Positions 10,070 through 18,626 of a DNA stretch of 64,000 nt are shown here, piece after piece. Source of the DNA: Cellulomonas chengniuliangii (lineage in GTDB: Bacteria; Actinomycetota; Actinomycetes; Actinomycetales; Cellulomonadaceae); assembly GCF_024508335.1 (NCBI RefSeq), contig NZ_CP101988.1, forward strand, positions 2,108,001 to 2,172,000, written 5' to 3'. The notes below the pieces were generated by a model. It was not told the origin of the DNA. It worked only from the letters and a program-made list of their open reading frames with translations, and did not search any database. How positions within the stretch are numbered: position 1 is the stretch's first letter; each line of letters opens with the position of its first letter. Position numbers and translations under genes: made by a program.

Positions 10070-11649
10070 GCGTCCTGCCCTTCGAGCTCGCGCCGCGCCT
10101 GTGCTGCGGCCCGCAGCACGTCACGGTCGTTGTACCGGTGGAAGACCCCGGCGATCTCCTGGGTCGGCTCGTGACCCTTGCCCGTGATGATGATGGTGTC
10201 CCGCTCCGTCGCGATCTCGAAGGCGTCGTGGATGGCCTGGCTGCGGCTGGTCGCCTCGTGCACGTCGGCGAGGTCAGGGCGCACGGTCCGCACCCCGGAG
10301 AGGATCGCGGCGCGGATGGCCGCCGGCTCCTCGGAGCGCGGGTTCTCGTCGGTGACGATCAGCACATCGGCCTGCCGCGCGCCGATCTCGCCCATCATGG
10401 GGCGCTTGCCCTGGTCACGGTCGCCGTCCGACCCGAAGACCAGGATCAGCCGTCCGGGCGTGATGGGGCGCACGGCGTCCAAGGCGAGCACCAGCGCGTC
10501 CGGCGTGTGCGCGTAGTCGACCAGCCCGAGCGGCATGCCGTCGCCGCGCTCGACGACCCGCTCCATGCGCCCGGGGATCGCCGAGGCGTGGCCGACCGCG
10601 GCGATGGCCGTCGGCAGGTCCACCCCGGCGCGGTGCGCGAGGACGATGGCCAGTGCGGCGTTCGACACGTTCACCCGCCCCGGCAGCGGGCTCGCGGCGG
10701 CGTGCTCGGTCCCGTCCGGACCGCGGAGGGTGAAGCTCGAGCCGATGCCGTCGAGGCCGATGTCGGCGCTGGTCACCGCCCAGTCGGCGGTCTGAGCCGA
10801 CGGGCCCTCGACCAGGGTCGAGACGGACTCGACGGGGATCGGCGCCTCGGCGGCGAGCCGCTGGCCCCACTCGTCGTCCACCACGACCACGCCGCGGCGG
10901 GCCTGGCCGACCGCGAACAGCCGCGACTTGTCCCGGAAGTACCCCTCCATGTCGCCATGGAAGTCGAGGTGGTCGCGCTGGAGGTTGGTGAACCCGACGA
11001 CGTCGAACTCGAGACCGCCGACCCGGCCCAGCGCCAGCGCGTGCGACGAGACCTCCATGGTGCAGGCGGTCGCACCGCGCTCGTGCATGAGCGCCAGGAT
11101 GGACTGCACCACCGGCGCCTCGACCGTGGTGCGAGGGCTCTCGATGGCCTCCGGCCCGATCCGCAGCTCCACGGTGCCCATGACCCCGGTGCTCGCGTGC
11201 TGGGCGCGCAGCGCCGCGTCGACGAAGTAGCTCGTGGTGGTCTTGCCGTTGGTGCCCGTGACGCCGACCGTGACGATCCCGTGCGCCGGGTGGTCGTGCG
11301 CCCAGGCCGCGACCGGGCCCGCCAGCGCGCGAGGGTCCGCGGTGACCAGGACGGGCACGGGTGGCTGGGCGGCGGCGAGGAGCTCCGCGCCGGCCTCGTC
11401 GGTGAGGATCGCGACGGCGCCGGCCTCGAGGGCCTGGGCCGCGTACGTCGCGCCATGGACCTTCAGGCCGCTCAGGGCCACGAAGAGGTCGCCGGGCTGG
11501 ACGTCGCCGCTCGCCACGCTGACGCCGCTCAGGAGGGCGTCATGGCCAGGGACGACGCCGCGGACGGACAGGTCGAACGCGGCGACGAGGTCGACGACCC
11601 GATGTCTGGCTGGGTGCTGCGGGCGCATCCGACCCTGGGGGGACGTCAT
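10066..11649 (-). CDS. murE: UDP-MurNAc-L-Ala-D-Glu--diamino acid ligase MurE
   Basis: Cytoplasmic ligase that adds the third-position diamino acid of the stem peptide. The 527-residue product has the P-loop [12 protein letters not shown] at 129-140, NLQRDHLDFHG in the central domain, YAHTPDALV, and in the C-terminal domain DENPRSEEP at 434-442. The DNPR-type motif is linked to diaminopimelate specificity in studied MurE proteins; related actinobacteria with ornithine or lysine peptidoglycan also carry close variants, so the substrate cannot be fixed from the sequence. The ATG lies about 100 bases downstream of ftsI with only a weak ribosome site; no promoter is obvious in that gap. Confidence 0.95.
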   Translation of the reverse strand: MTSPQGRMRPQHPARHRVVDLVAAFDLSVRGVVPGHDALLSGVSVASGDVQPGDLFVALSGLKVHGATYAAQALEAGAVAILTDEAGAELLAAAQPPVPVLVTADPRALAGPVAAWAHDHPAHGIVTVGVTGTNGKTTTSYFVDAALRAQHASTGVMGTVELRIGPEAIESPRTTVEAPVVQSILALMHERGATACTMEVSSHALALGRVGGLEFDVVGFTNLQRDHLDFHGDMEGYFRDKSRLFAVGQARRGVVVVDDEWGQRLAAEAPIPVESVSTLVEGPSAQTADWAVTSADIGLDGIGSSFTLRGPDGTEHAAASPLPGRVNVSNAALAIVLAHRAGVDLPTAIAAVGHASAIPGRMERVVERGDGMPLGLVDYAHTPDALVLALDAVRPITPGRLILVFGSDGDRDQGKRPMMGEIGARQADVLIVTDENPRSEEPAAIRAAILSGVRTVRPDLADVHEATSRSQAIHDAFEIATERDTIIITGKGHEPTQEIAGVFHRYNDRDVLRAAAQARRELEGQDA

Positions 11650-11752
11650 AGGGAGAATCTACCCCGGTCGGACGTGAGCCCCGCGCGCCGGCCGGGCCTC
11701 GAGCGCGTGACCGCGCGCACGCGCCGACGCTGCGCCGGGCCGTCCACCGGGA

Positions 11753-13858
11753 TCACCACGTCGTCGGGTAGAGCGTCGCGACGGCGCCGCTCGGCGGCAC
11801 CCCCAGCTCGAGCAGCGCGTCACGGGTGACCGCGCTGAAGACCGGCGCCGCGACCGTGCCGCCCCACTCGGAGGTGCGTGGGTTGTGCAGCACCACGCTC
11901 ACGGCGATGCGGGGCTCGTCCGCGGGGGCCACGCCGATGAAGGAGGCGGAGATCCCCTTGGGGTTGAACGACTGCGCCGTGCCGGTCTTGCCGGCCACCC
12001 GGTAGCCGGGCACCGCCGCTCCCCCGCCCGTGCCGTCGTCGACCACACTCTCGAGCATGGAGAGCACGGTGTCGGCCGTGACCTTCGAGACGACTTGCGT
12101 GGGCGCGGCCTGGGTCGAGGCGGTGTACTGCCCGTCCGCCGACGTCCAGCCCTTGATCAGGTGGGGCTGCACCCGCACGCCGTCGTTGGCGATGGTCGCG
12201 AACACCTGGGTCGCCTGCAGCGCCGTGACCGAGACCCCCTGGCCGAATAGCACCGCGTGCTTGGTGCGGCCGTCCCACTCCTCCCACGGGTGCAGGATGC
12301 CGCGGGACTCCTGCGGCAGCTCGATCCCGGTCTTGGCGCCGAACCCGAACCGGGACAGGTAGTCGTGGCGCACCGCCAGCGGGAGCTTCTCGCCGATCAT
12401 CACCGTGCCAGTGTTCGAGGACTGCGCCAGCACCCCGGTCGTCGTCAGCCGCTGGCCCGCGTGCTCGTGGGAGTCCTTGAAGGTCTGGTTGTTCTCCGTC
12501 GTGTACAAGTACGGCACCTCGAACTGCGTCAGCGGGTCCACCACGCCGTTCTCGAGGGCGGCGGCCATGGTGATGACCTTGGCCGTCGATCCGGGCTCGA
12601 ACACGTCTGAGATCGCCCGCGAGCCGTTCAGGTCGCCGGTGGGGGCGTTCGGGTCGACCGATCCAGAGTCGGCCAACGCCAGGATCTCCCCGGTCACGAC
12701 GTCCATCACGATCACGGCGCCGCCGTCGGCGCCCGTCGCCGCCACCTGGGCGTTGATGGCCTCCTCGGCCTTCCACTGCAGGTCGCTGTGGATCGTGAGC
12801 TGGACGGTGTCCCCCTCGACCGCGTCCGTCGACTCCTCATATCCCCCGGGGATGGCCTGCCCGCCCTTGCCCCGCTCCCAGACGAACGTCCCGGGCGACC
12901 CGGTGAGCTGGTTGTCGAGCATCGATTCGAGGCCCTGGGCGCCCACACCCTCCGCGTTGACCCAGCCCAGCAGGTTCCCCGCGACCGACCCGTTCGGGTA
13001 GACGCGGCTCAGCACGCGCTCGAACTGCACGCCGCCGATCGACAGCTTCTTGATGGCGCGCATCTGCTCGGGGAGCAGGCCCTTCTTGACCACCTTCCAG
13101 GTGCTCTCGCCCGTGAGCAGCGCGCCCAGCTCCGCGGCGTTCATCTCGAGCAGCGGGGCGAGCTTGGCGGCGGCGCCCGACGGCCCGCCGATCCGCGGCT
13201 CCGAGCCGCGCACCGACCACTCGGCGAGCTCCACCTGGTTCACGGCCAGGGTGTACCGCTCGACGGAGCGCGCCAGGACATCGCCCTTGGCGTCGGTGAT
13301 CTGGCCGCGGACGGCCAACGTCGAGTCGCGGCCGAGCCGCTGCTGCAACGCCTCCTGGGCGACGGCCTCGCCATTGATCCCCTGCACGTACACGAGCCGG
13401 CCTGCGAACACTGTCAGCACCACCAGGACTGCGACCGTGAGGAACGCCTGGCGGCGGCGCGGGTCGCCAGGCCGCGGGCCTTGCGGGCCGCGCCCGCCTC
13501 GGGGCCCGGGCGGGCCGGGGGGGCGTCCGCCGCCCACGACAGCAGGCGTGCGGGTGCGCGCCGGGGCCTGTCCGCGCCCGCGCGCCGCGCCGGCCTTGGT
13601 GGGCGACGCGTCCCGCGGCGCCGACTGCGCGCGCCGCGCCGCGTCAGGCGCAGGTCGCCGCGCGCCGACGGCTGGCGCCGCGCCGCGCGGCGACGCTCCA
13701 GGGGTCCGCCGAGGCCCGTCGCCCTGCCCACGCGCCGCCGCGCCCCCACGCGGGGTCGGCGAGGCCTGCCGAGGGACGCCGGGATGATCCTGTGCGGGTC
13801 GACGCGCCCCCCGGCCGGGAGCCGGGGAGTCGGGCGGCGTCGGGACCCGCGGTGTCAT
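11753..13858 (-). CDS. ftsI: Septal peptidoglycan transpeptidase FtsI / PBP3
   Basis: Class B penicillin-binding protein that cross-links septal peptidoglycan outside the membrane. The 701-residue product starts with about 135 residues rich in Pro, Arg and Gly (disordered, cytoplasmic), followed by one transmembrane helix (138-156), the pedestal domain and the transpeptidase domain. Active-site motifs are S424-T-A-K427, S480-S-N482 and K624-T-G626. The ATG at 13858 overlaps the ftsL stop; an open frame continues upstream but only in an overlap with ftsL. Typical FtsI proteins are 580-610 residues, so the long N-terminal tail accounts for the excess. Confidence 0.96.
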   Translation of the reverse strand: MTPRVPTPPDSPAPGRGARRPAQDHPGVPRQASPTPRGGAAARGQGDGPRRTPGASPRGAAPAVGARRPAPDAARRAQSAPRDASPTKAGAARGRGQAPARTRTPAVVGGGRPPGPPGPRGGRGPQGPRPGDPRRRQAFLTVAVLVVLTVFAGRLVYVQGINGEAVAQEALQQRLGRDSTLAVRGQITDAKGDVLARSVERYTLAVNQVELAEWSVRGSEPRIGGPSGAAAKLAPLLEMNAAELGALLTGESTWKVVKKGLLPEQMRAIKKLSIGGVQFERVLSRVYPNGSVAGNLLGWVNAEGVGAQGLESMLDNQLTGSPGTFVWERGKGGQAIPGGYEESTDAVEGDTVQLTIHSDLQWKAEEAINAQVAATGADGGAVIVMDVVTGEILALADSGSVDPNAPTGDLNGSRAISDVFEPGSTAKVITMAAALENGVVDPLTQFEVPYLYTTENNQTFKDSHEHAGQRLTTTGVLAQSSNTGTVMIGEKLPLAVRHDYLSRFGFGAKTGIELPQESRGILHPWEEWDGRTKHAVLFGQGVSVTALQATQVFATIANDGVRVQPHLIKGWTSADGQYTASTQAAPTQVVSKVTADTVLSMLESVVDDGTGGGAAVPGYRVAGKTGTAQSFNPKGISASFIGVAPADEPRIAVSVVLHNPRTSEWGGTVAAPVFSAVTRDALLELGVPPSGAVATLYPTTW

Positions 13859-14274
13859 CCGCCTGCTCCCGCACCCCCGGGGGCGCCCTGCACCGTGCCG
13901 TCGGCGAGGAACAGCCACGCCGTGCTCTCTGCCTTCACCATGCCGAGCGCCTGCGCCGATGAGGCGAGGTGCTCGGGCGATCGCAGCCGGTCGGCCTGCG
14001 CGGCGAGGTCCTGCTCTGCCTGCGCCAGCCGGTACAACTCGACGTCGAGCGCCTGCTTCTCGAACGCGCCACGCGCCATCGTCGTGTTGAGCAGCAGCGC
14101 CGTGACCAGCGCCGCGCCCAGGATGACCATGCATGCGAGCACGAAGGGGACCCGCGTGCGCGCCTGGGCCGGGGCCCGGACCAGCAGCAGCCTGGGGGTG
14201 GGCTGGCTCGCTGGGGCCGGCGCGGCGGGACGTGCCGGGCGCGGGACGGCGCGTGCCGCTGCCTGTGCGCTCAT
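13855..14274 (-). CDS. ftsL: FtsL-like divisome protein
   Basis: Small bitopic protein of 139 residues: a Pro/Ala/Arg-rich cytoplasmic tail (1-42), one transmembrane helix (about 44-62, [20 protein letters not shown]) and an extracellular heptad-like coiled coil (about 70-115) before a short Gly-rich end. In other bacteria FtsL pairs with FtsB and FtsQ to activate FtsW-FtsI. Sequence conservation in this family is low, so the call rests on topology and on its place between rsmH and ftsI with four-base overlaps on both sides. Ribosome site GGAGATCGTC precedes the ATG. Confidence 0.82.
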   Translation of the reverse strand: MSAQAAARAVPRPARPAAPAPASQPTPRLLLVRAPAQARTRVPFVLACMVILGAALVTALLLNTTMARGAFEKQALDVELYRLAQAEQDLAAQADRLRSPEHLASSAQALGMVKAESTAWLFLADGTVQGAPGGAGAGG

Positions 14275-15296
14275 GACGATCTCCTCGGTGCGCCTCGGTC
14301 TCGCAGATGGTCTGGGGTGTCGCGCAGTCGTTCCGCGGCGCGCAGCCGCACCGATTGGGAGCGGGGGTTGCGCTCCCGCTCGAGCTCGTCGGCCTCCTCC
14401 GCGCCGCGGGTGACCAGGCGCAGGAACGGCCGATGGGTCTCGGGCTCCACGGGGAGCCCGGGGGGCGCGCTCGACGTGGCCCCCACCGCGAGCGCCCGCT
14501 TGACCAGCCGGTCCTCGAGGGAGTGGTAGGCCTCCACGACGATGCGCCCGCCGACGGCCAGCGCCTCGATCGACGCGGGAAGGGCCCGCTCGAGGACCTC
14601 GAGCTCGCCGTTCACCTCGATCCGCAAGGCCTGGAAGGTGCGCTTGGCGGGGTTGCCGCCGGTCTTGCGGGTGGCCGCCGGGATGCTGGCCCGCAGGATG
14701 TCCACGAGCTCTCCGGTGCGCGCCAGCGGCGCCGTCTCCCGCTGGGCCACGATGCGTCGAGCGATGCGCTGGGCGAACCGCTCCTCCCCGTACTCCCGCA
14801 GGATGCGGGTGAGGTCGCGGACGTCGTAGGTGTTGAGGACGTCCGCCGCGGTCTGCCCGACGGTCGCGTCCATCCGCATGTCCAGCGGGGCGTCCTGGGA
14901 GTACGAGAAGCCACGCTCCGTCTCGTCGAGCTGCAGCGAGGAGACGCCGAGGTCCATGAGGACTCCCTGCACGGCGGGGATGCCGAGGGAGTCCAGGACG
15001 TCGAGGATCTCGTCGTAGATCGCGTGCACAGGGGTGAAGCGCTCGCCGAACGGGGCCAGCCGCCTCCCTGCGAGGGCCAGCGCCTGGGGGTCCCGGTCGA
15101 GGCCGATCACCCGGACGTGCGGGAATCGGGCCAGCACCGCCTCGGTGTGGCCCCCCATGCCGAGGGTCGAGTCGACCATCACGGCGCCCGGCGCCTCGAG
15201 CGCCGGCGCGAGCAGCTCGAGGCAGCGCTCGAGCAGCACCGGGGTGTGGCGCGTCGACGCGTCGTCAGGCTCGCGGCCGTCCACGTCAGGGTGCAT
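14271..15296 (-). CDS. rsmH: 16S rRNA (cytosine-1402-N4)-methyltransferase RsmH
   Basis: SAM-dependent methyltransferase (formerly MraW) that modifies C1402 in the decoding site of 16S rRNA. The 341-residue protein begins with [13 protein letters not shown] (about 17-29), has the SAM-binding motif [12 protein letters not shown] (about 41-52), and the family signatures [30 protein letters not shown] and [12 protein letters not shown]. The ATG is preceded by GAGAGGAGAC. It overlaps ftsL by four bases and is separated from mraZ by 181 bases that contain two perfect hairpins. Confidence 0.96.
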   Translation of the reverse strand: MHPDVDGREPDDASTRHTPVLLERCLELLAPALEAPGAVMVDSTLGMGGHTEAVLARFPHVRVIGLDRDPQALALAGRRLAPFGERFTPVHAIYDEILDVLDSLGIPAVQGVLMDLGVSSLQLDETERGFSYSQDAPLDMRMDATVGQTAADVLNTYDVRDLTRILREYGEERFAQRIARRIVAQRETAPLARTGELVDILRASIPAATRKTGGNPAKRTFQALRIEVNGELEVLERALPASIEALAVGGRIVVEAYHSLEDRLVKRALAVGATSSAPPGLPVEPETHRPFLRLVTRGAEEADELERERNPRSQSVRLRAAERLRDTPDHLRDRGAPRRSS

Positions 15297-15356
15297 CGGT
15301 GTCTCCTCTCGCTTCGTCGGGCTGTGCGTCCCACCTGTACCCGGTGGGCCTGTATG

Positions 15357-15386
15357 TGGTCGGACGGCCCCTCCGCCGTCCGACCA
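15357..15386. terminator. Perfect 11-bp hairpin between mraZ and rsmH
   Basis: TGGTCGGACGG (15357-15367) pairs exactly with CCGTCCGACCA (15376-15386) around an 8-base loop. There is no T-tract on either strand, so it may be an attenuator, a Rho-dependent terminator helper or an mRNA stability element in the mraZ-rsmH leader. Confidence 0.5.
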
Positions 15387-15401
15387 GATCCCCCACCGGC
15401 C

Positions 15402-15427
15402 CTCTGTCGCGGGGAAGTGCGACAGAG
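15402..15427. terminator. Second perfect hairpin between mraZ and rsmH
   Basis: CTCTGTCGC (15402-15410) pairs with GCGACAGAG (15419-15427) around GGGGAAGT. On the minus strand it lies about 50 bases after the mraZ stop and before the hairpin at 15357-15386, so a transcript from the mraZ promoter meets both before rsmH. No T-tract follows. Confidence 0.5.
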
Positions 15428-15477
15428 AAGACGGGAGGAGATCTCATCGGGCGGTCTCAGGGCCTGTGTGGCCGCGG

Positions 15478-15954
15478 TCAGAACGGGCCGTTCGGGAAGA
15501 CCTCCTCGGCGGTCTCGGCGTAGCCGGCCTCCTGCTCAGCGAGGTACGACTCCCACGCGGCGAGGTCCCACACCTCGACCCGGGATCCGGCGCCGATCAC
15601 GGCGACCTCCCGGTCCAGGCCGGCGTAGGTGCGCAGCATCGGAGGGATCGAGATGCGGCCCTGCTTGTCGGGCAGCTCGTCGCTGGCTCCAGAGAGGAAG
15701 ACGCGCAGGTAGTCCCGCGCCTGCTTGCTGGTCACCGGCGCCTGGCGGATCTGGTCGTGCATGCGCCGGAACTCGTCCATCGGCAGCAGGAAGAGGCATC
15801 GCTCCTGGCCACGGGTCATGACCAGTCCCGGGGCCAGCTGGGCGCGGAACTTGGCGGGAAGGATCAGCCGCCCCTTGTCGTCGAGCCGGGGCGTGTAGGT
15901 GCCCAGGAACGGCGCGGAGGAGCCGAAGCCGCTGAAGGTCGACTCGATGCTCAC
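15478..15954 (-). CDS. mraZ: Transcriptional regulator MraZ
   Basis: AbrB/SpoVT-like DNA-binding protein that forms ring oligomers, binds repeats in its own promoter and controls the dcw operon. The 158-residue product carries two MraZ repeats: [21 protein letters not shown] (about 17-37) and the second one with [18 protein letters not shown]. Most MraZ proteins are about 143 residues and begin right at the FLGT motif; here a GTG start with a GAGGGGG ribosome site adds about 15 residues. It is the first gene of the dcw cluster, with three 10-base-spaced repeats 65-90 bases upstream. Confidence 0.95.
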   Translation of the reverse strand: MSIESTFSGFGSSAPFLGTYTPRLDDKGRLILPAKFRAQLAPGLVMTRGQERCLFLLPMDEFRRMHDQIRQAPVTSKQARDYLRVFLSGASDELPDKQGRISIPPMLRTYAGLDREVAVIGAGSRVEVWDLAAWESYLAEQEAGYAETAEEVFPNGPF

Positions 15955-16018
15955 CGCCGCCCCCTCTGCTCCCCGCCGGCTCGCGCTCCACGTCTCTCAT
16001 CCAGTCCTCACCAAGTGC

Positions 16019-16044
16019 CTCCACGGTACTCCACTTCCCTCCAC
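16019..16044 (-). promoter_or_regulatory. MraZ operator: three GTGGAG repeats at 10-base spacing
   Basis: On the minus strand GTGGAG occurs at 16044-16039, 16034-16029 and 16024-16019, each separated by exactly four bases. MraZ proteins studied in other bacteria bind three or more short G-rich repeats with 10-base periodicity in the mraZ leader, so autoregulation of the dcw operon through this site is likely. A TTGCAA hexamer at 16086-16081 is a possible -35 element, but no convincing -10 partner was found. Confidence 0.75.
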
Positions 16045-16104
16045 CCGCAACCGGTGAAATTGGCGATTCACCCGACAGGGATTGCAAAACCGCAGGTCAG
16101 AGCG

Positions 16105-16120
16105 GTGGAGCGGAGTGGAG
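16105..16120 (+). promoter_or_regulatory. Pair of MraZ-type repeats oriented toward moxR
   Basis: GTGGAG at 16105-16110 and again at 16115-16120 repeats the 10-base register of the mraZ operator but on the opposite strand, about 255 bases before the moxR start. A variant pair GTGGGG stands at 16265-16270 and 16275-16280. That MraZ binds here is inference. Confidence 0.4.
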
Positions 16121-16374
16121 GGCGACAACGTCCAGCCGCCACGCGAGACGCGTGTCGCCGATCAGACCCGGTCAGCGGGGCGACCGTTTATGGTGGTTCC
16201 TCCACCCGCAATCGGAGGATCCGGACAGTCCTCCGAGTGGTCGCATGCCACGACGGAGAGGAACGTGGGGGGAAGTGGGGGCCGCCGCACCAGGCGGGTC
16301 AGATTCACCTGTACGGAGCACGCCACGCGCCAGCCCGCACATAGGCTCGTGCCCCCACCAGAAGGAGAGTCCCC

Positions 16375-17376
16375 ATGCTGCAGGCTGTGCCGACGACCTC
16401 CGAGCTCACGGAGCTGGTCGAGACGACCGACCAGATCCGCGCGGGGATCGAGACGGTGGTCACCGGCCGGTCCGAGATCGTCGGGATCACGGTCGCCGTC
16501 CTGCTGGCCGAGGGCCACCTGCTGCTCGAGGACGTGCCCGGTGTCGGCAAGACCACGCTCGCCAAGGCGCTCGCCCGCACGATCGCGTGCAGCGTGGGGC
16601 GGATCCAGTTCACGCCCGACCTGCTGCCCAGCGACCTCACCGGCGTCAACATCTACCGCAGCCAGACCCACGAGTTCGAGTTCCGGCCGGGCCCGCTCTT
16701 CGCCCACATCGTCATCGGCGACGAGATCAACCGCGCCTCCCCCAAGACGCAGTCGGCGCTGCTCGAGTGCATGCAGGAGACGCAGGCGACGGTCGACGGC
16801 AAGACCTACGCCCTGCCCCGCCCGTTCCTGGTGATCGCTACCCAGAACCCCGTCGAGATGGAGGGGACGTACCCCCTCCCCGAGGCGCAGCGCGACCGCT
16901 TCATGGCGCGCCTGACCGTGGGCTATCCCAGCCTCGACGCCGAGCTCGACATGCTGGACCTGCAAGAGACGGCCGACCCGCTCGGCGCACTGCGACCCGT
17001 CACCGACGCCGCGCAGGTCGCCCAGCACGTCGCCACTGCCCGCCGGCTGTACGCGGCGCCCGGGGTCAAGCGGTACGTGGTCGACCTGGTGACCGCGACC
17101 CGCGGTGACACCGGCCTGCGCCTGGGGGCCTCCCCGCGAGCCTCCATCCAGCTGCTGCGCGCCGCCAAGGCGCTCGCGGCGATGTCCGGGCGCGACCACG
17201 TGCTGCCGGACGACGTGCAGCGGCTCGCCGAGCCCGTGCTGGCCCACCGCTTGATCGCGAGCACCGAGGCGCGGCTCTCCGGCCGGTCCACCAGCGACAT
17301 CGTCCAGGACATCGTGGCCCGCATCCCACTGCCCTCCTCGAGCGCGGCGCCCCGCGAACGGCGGGCGACCGGCTGA
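16375..17376 (+). CDS. MoxR-family AAA+ ATPase
   Basis: AAA+ chaperone-like ATPase of the MoxR group, which is thought to act on neighbouring membrane or VWA/DUF58 proteins. The 333-residue product shows Walker A GVGKTTLAK (56-64), the ITPDLLPSDLTG-like region FTPDLLPSDLTGVN, Walker B IGDEINRASPK with MoxR-typical NRA, and sensor 1 IATQNPVEMEGTYPLPEAQ. A strong AGAAGGAGAG ribosome site precedes the ATG. It is the first gene of a three-gene operon and its TGA shares a base with the next ATG. Target and process are unknown; a wall or envelope role is suggested by the neighbours only. Confidence 0.93.
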   Translation: MLQAVPTTSELTELVETTDQIRAGIETVVTGRSEIVGITVAVLLAEGHLLLEDVPGVGKTTLAKALARTIACSVGRIQFTPDLLPSDLTGVNIYRSQTHEFEFRPGPLFAHIVIGDEINRASPKTQSALLECMQETQATVDGKTYALPRPFLVIATQNPVEMEGTYPLPEAQRDRFMARLTVGYPSLDAELDMLDLQETADPLGALRPVTDAAQVAQHVATARRLYAAPGVKRYVVDLVTATRGDTGLRLGASPRASIQLLRAAKALAAMSGRDHVLPDDVQRLAEPVLAHRLIASTEARLSGRSTSDIVQDIVARIPLPSSSAAPRERRATG

Positions 17377-18626
17377 TGCGTCCGCGGCTGACCGGTCGTG
17401 GGGTCGGGCTCGCCGTCGGTGGGGCCTGCGGGGTGGCATTGGGGATCGCTCTCGGCGCGGTCGACCTGGCGCAGATCAGCGCGGTGGCGCTGCTCCTGGT
17501 CGTCGGGGCCTTCGTCGTCACCGCGCTCCGAGACCCCGGACGCGGGCGGCACCGGCTGCGGGTGCACCGCAGCGTCAGCCCCAGCCCCGTCCACGCCGGC
17601 TCCGAGGCACACGTCAGCGTCGAGGTCGTCGCCGACGACCTGACCGGCCGCGTGCGGCTCGGCGGGCTCCGGCTCGGCGAGCAGGCCTCCGCCGAGCTGT
17701 CCGGCGGGCGCCCGCTGCGCGCACGGGTGGTGCGCACCCACAGGTCCGTCGGCCTGACCTACCCGGTGCACCCCGCCCGCCGCGGCAGGTGGGAGCTGGG
17801 GCCGCTCATCGTCACGTGGAAAGACCCTTTCGGAGTGGTGCGCTCCAGCACCGCGCTGGGCGGGCAGGCGGTCATCGCCGTCTGGCCGGCGGTGACGGAC
17901 TTGCCGACGCCGCGCGGGTTCCTCGTCGCCGAGCCGGACCGGGTCTCGCTGGGCGCCCGGAGCCCTTCCACGGACGACTCCTCGCTGCGGGAGTACCAGC
18001 TCGGCGACGACCTGCGGCGCGTGCACTGGCGGAGCAGCGCCAGGCGGGGCGAGCTCGTCGTGCGGTCCGACGAGCGCGCCGGCACCCGGCCGGTCACGGT
18101 GCTGCTCGACCTGCCCGGCCAGGTGGACGCCCTCGACTGGACGATCTCCTTGGGCGCCTCCATGGCCCTGGCGATGCTCGACGCCGGCCATCCGGTCCGG
18201 CTGCTCGGGCCGCCGTCGCCTCCGGGTTCGGACACCGCCGACGGCGTGCACGCGCGCCCCGGCCACGCCGCCCGCGCCGAGCTGCTCGACCGGATGATCG
18301 ACGTGCAGTCCCCCGCGGCCGCAGACGCGGAGGACCAGTTGCTCACCGCGGTGCGCCTGCACCTGGGCAGCAGCAACGGCAATGAGATCGTGATGGCCAT
18401 CGTCGGGCCGCTGAGCGCGCCCACACGCAGCGCCCTCGGGCAGCTCGCGACCGGCGCCGAGGGCTGGGCCATGGTGCGCACCGACCCGGAGTGGTCCGTC
18501 AACGACCGCCACGAGGCGGAGCGCACGGTCAGCCAGCTGCGGAAGCTGGGCTGGCGGGTGTGCGCCGTGCAACCCGGTGACGACCTCCGGGACAGCTGGA
18601 GCCGGATGCTGGGGGCACGATCGTGA
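17376..18626 (+). CDS. DUF58 domain membrane protein
   Basis: The 416-residue protein has two hydrophobic segments near the N-terminus (about residues 8-50), a beta-rich middle part and the DUF58 core around residues 185-225 with the family motif EYQLGDDLRRVHWRSSAR. The C-terminal part resembles a von Willebrand A-like fold (VTVLLDLPGQ). DUF58 proteins almost always sit with MoxR and transglutaminase genes, as here, and the three are taken to work as a unit at the membrane. Molecular function is not known. Start overlaps the moxR stop by one base, end overlaps the next start by four. Confidence 0.9.
   Translation: MRPRLTGRGVGLAVGGACGVALGIALGAVDLAQISAVALLLVVGAFVVTALRDPGRGRHRLRVHRSVSPSPVHAGSEAHVSVEVVADDLTGRVRLGGLRLGEQASAELSGGRPLRARVVRTHRSVGLTYPVHPARRGRWELGPLIVTWKDPFGVVRSSTALGGQAVIAVWPAVTDLPTPRGFLVAEPDRVSLGARSPSTDDSSLREYQLGDDLRRVHWRSSARRGELVVRSDERAGTRPVTVLLDLPGQVDALDWTISLGASMALAMLDAGHPVRLLGPPSPPGSDTADGVHARPGHAARAELLDRMIDVQSPAAADAEDQLLTAVRLHLGSSNGNEIVMAIVGPLSAPTRSALGQLATGAEGWAMVRTDPEWSVNDRHEAERTVSQLRKLGWRVCAVQPGDDLRDSWSRMLGARS

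Larger units (their letters stand above)
15955..16374. other. 420-base divergent regulatory region between mraZ and moxR
   Basis: No gene is supported here. It contains the GTGGAG triplet facing mraZ (16019-16044), a GTGGAG pair facing moxR (16105-16120), a GTGGGG pair (16265-16280) and a 16-base near-repeat, CTCCACCCGCAA(C/T)CGG, at 16039-16054 and 16199-16214. A strong ribosome site, AGAAGGAGAG, ends the region in front of moxR. Exact start sites of transcription cannot be placed by eye. Confidence 0.7.
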
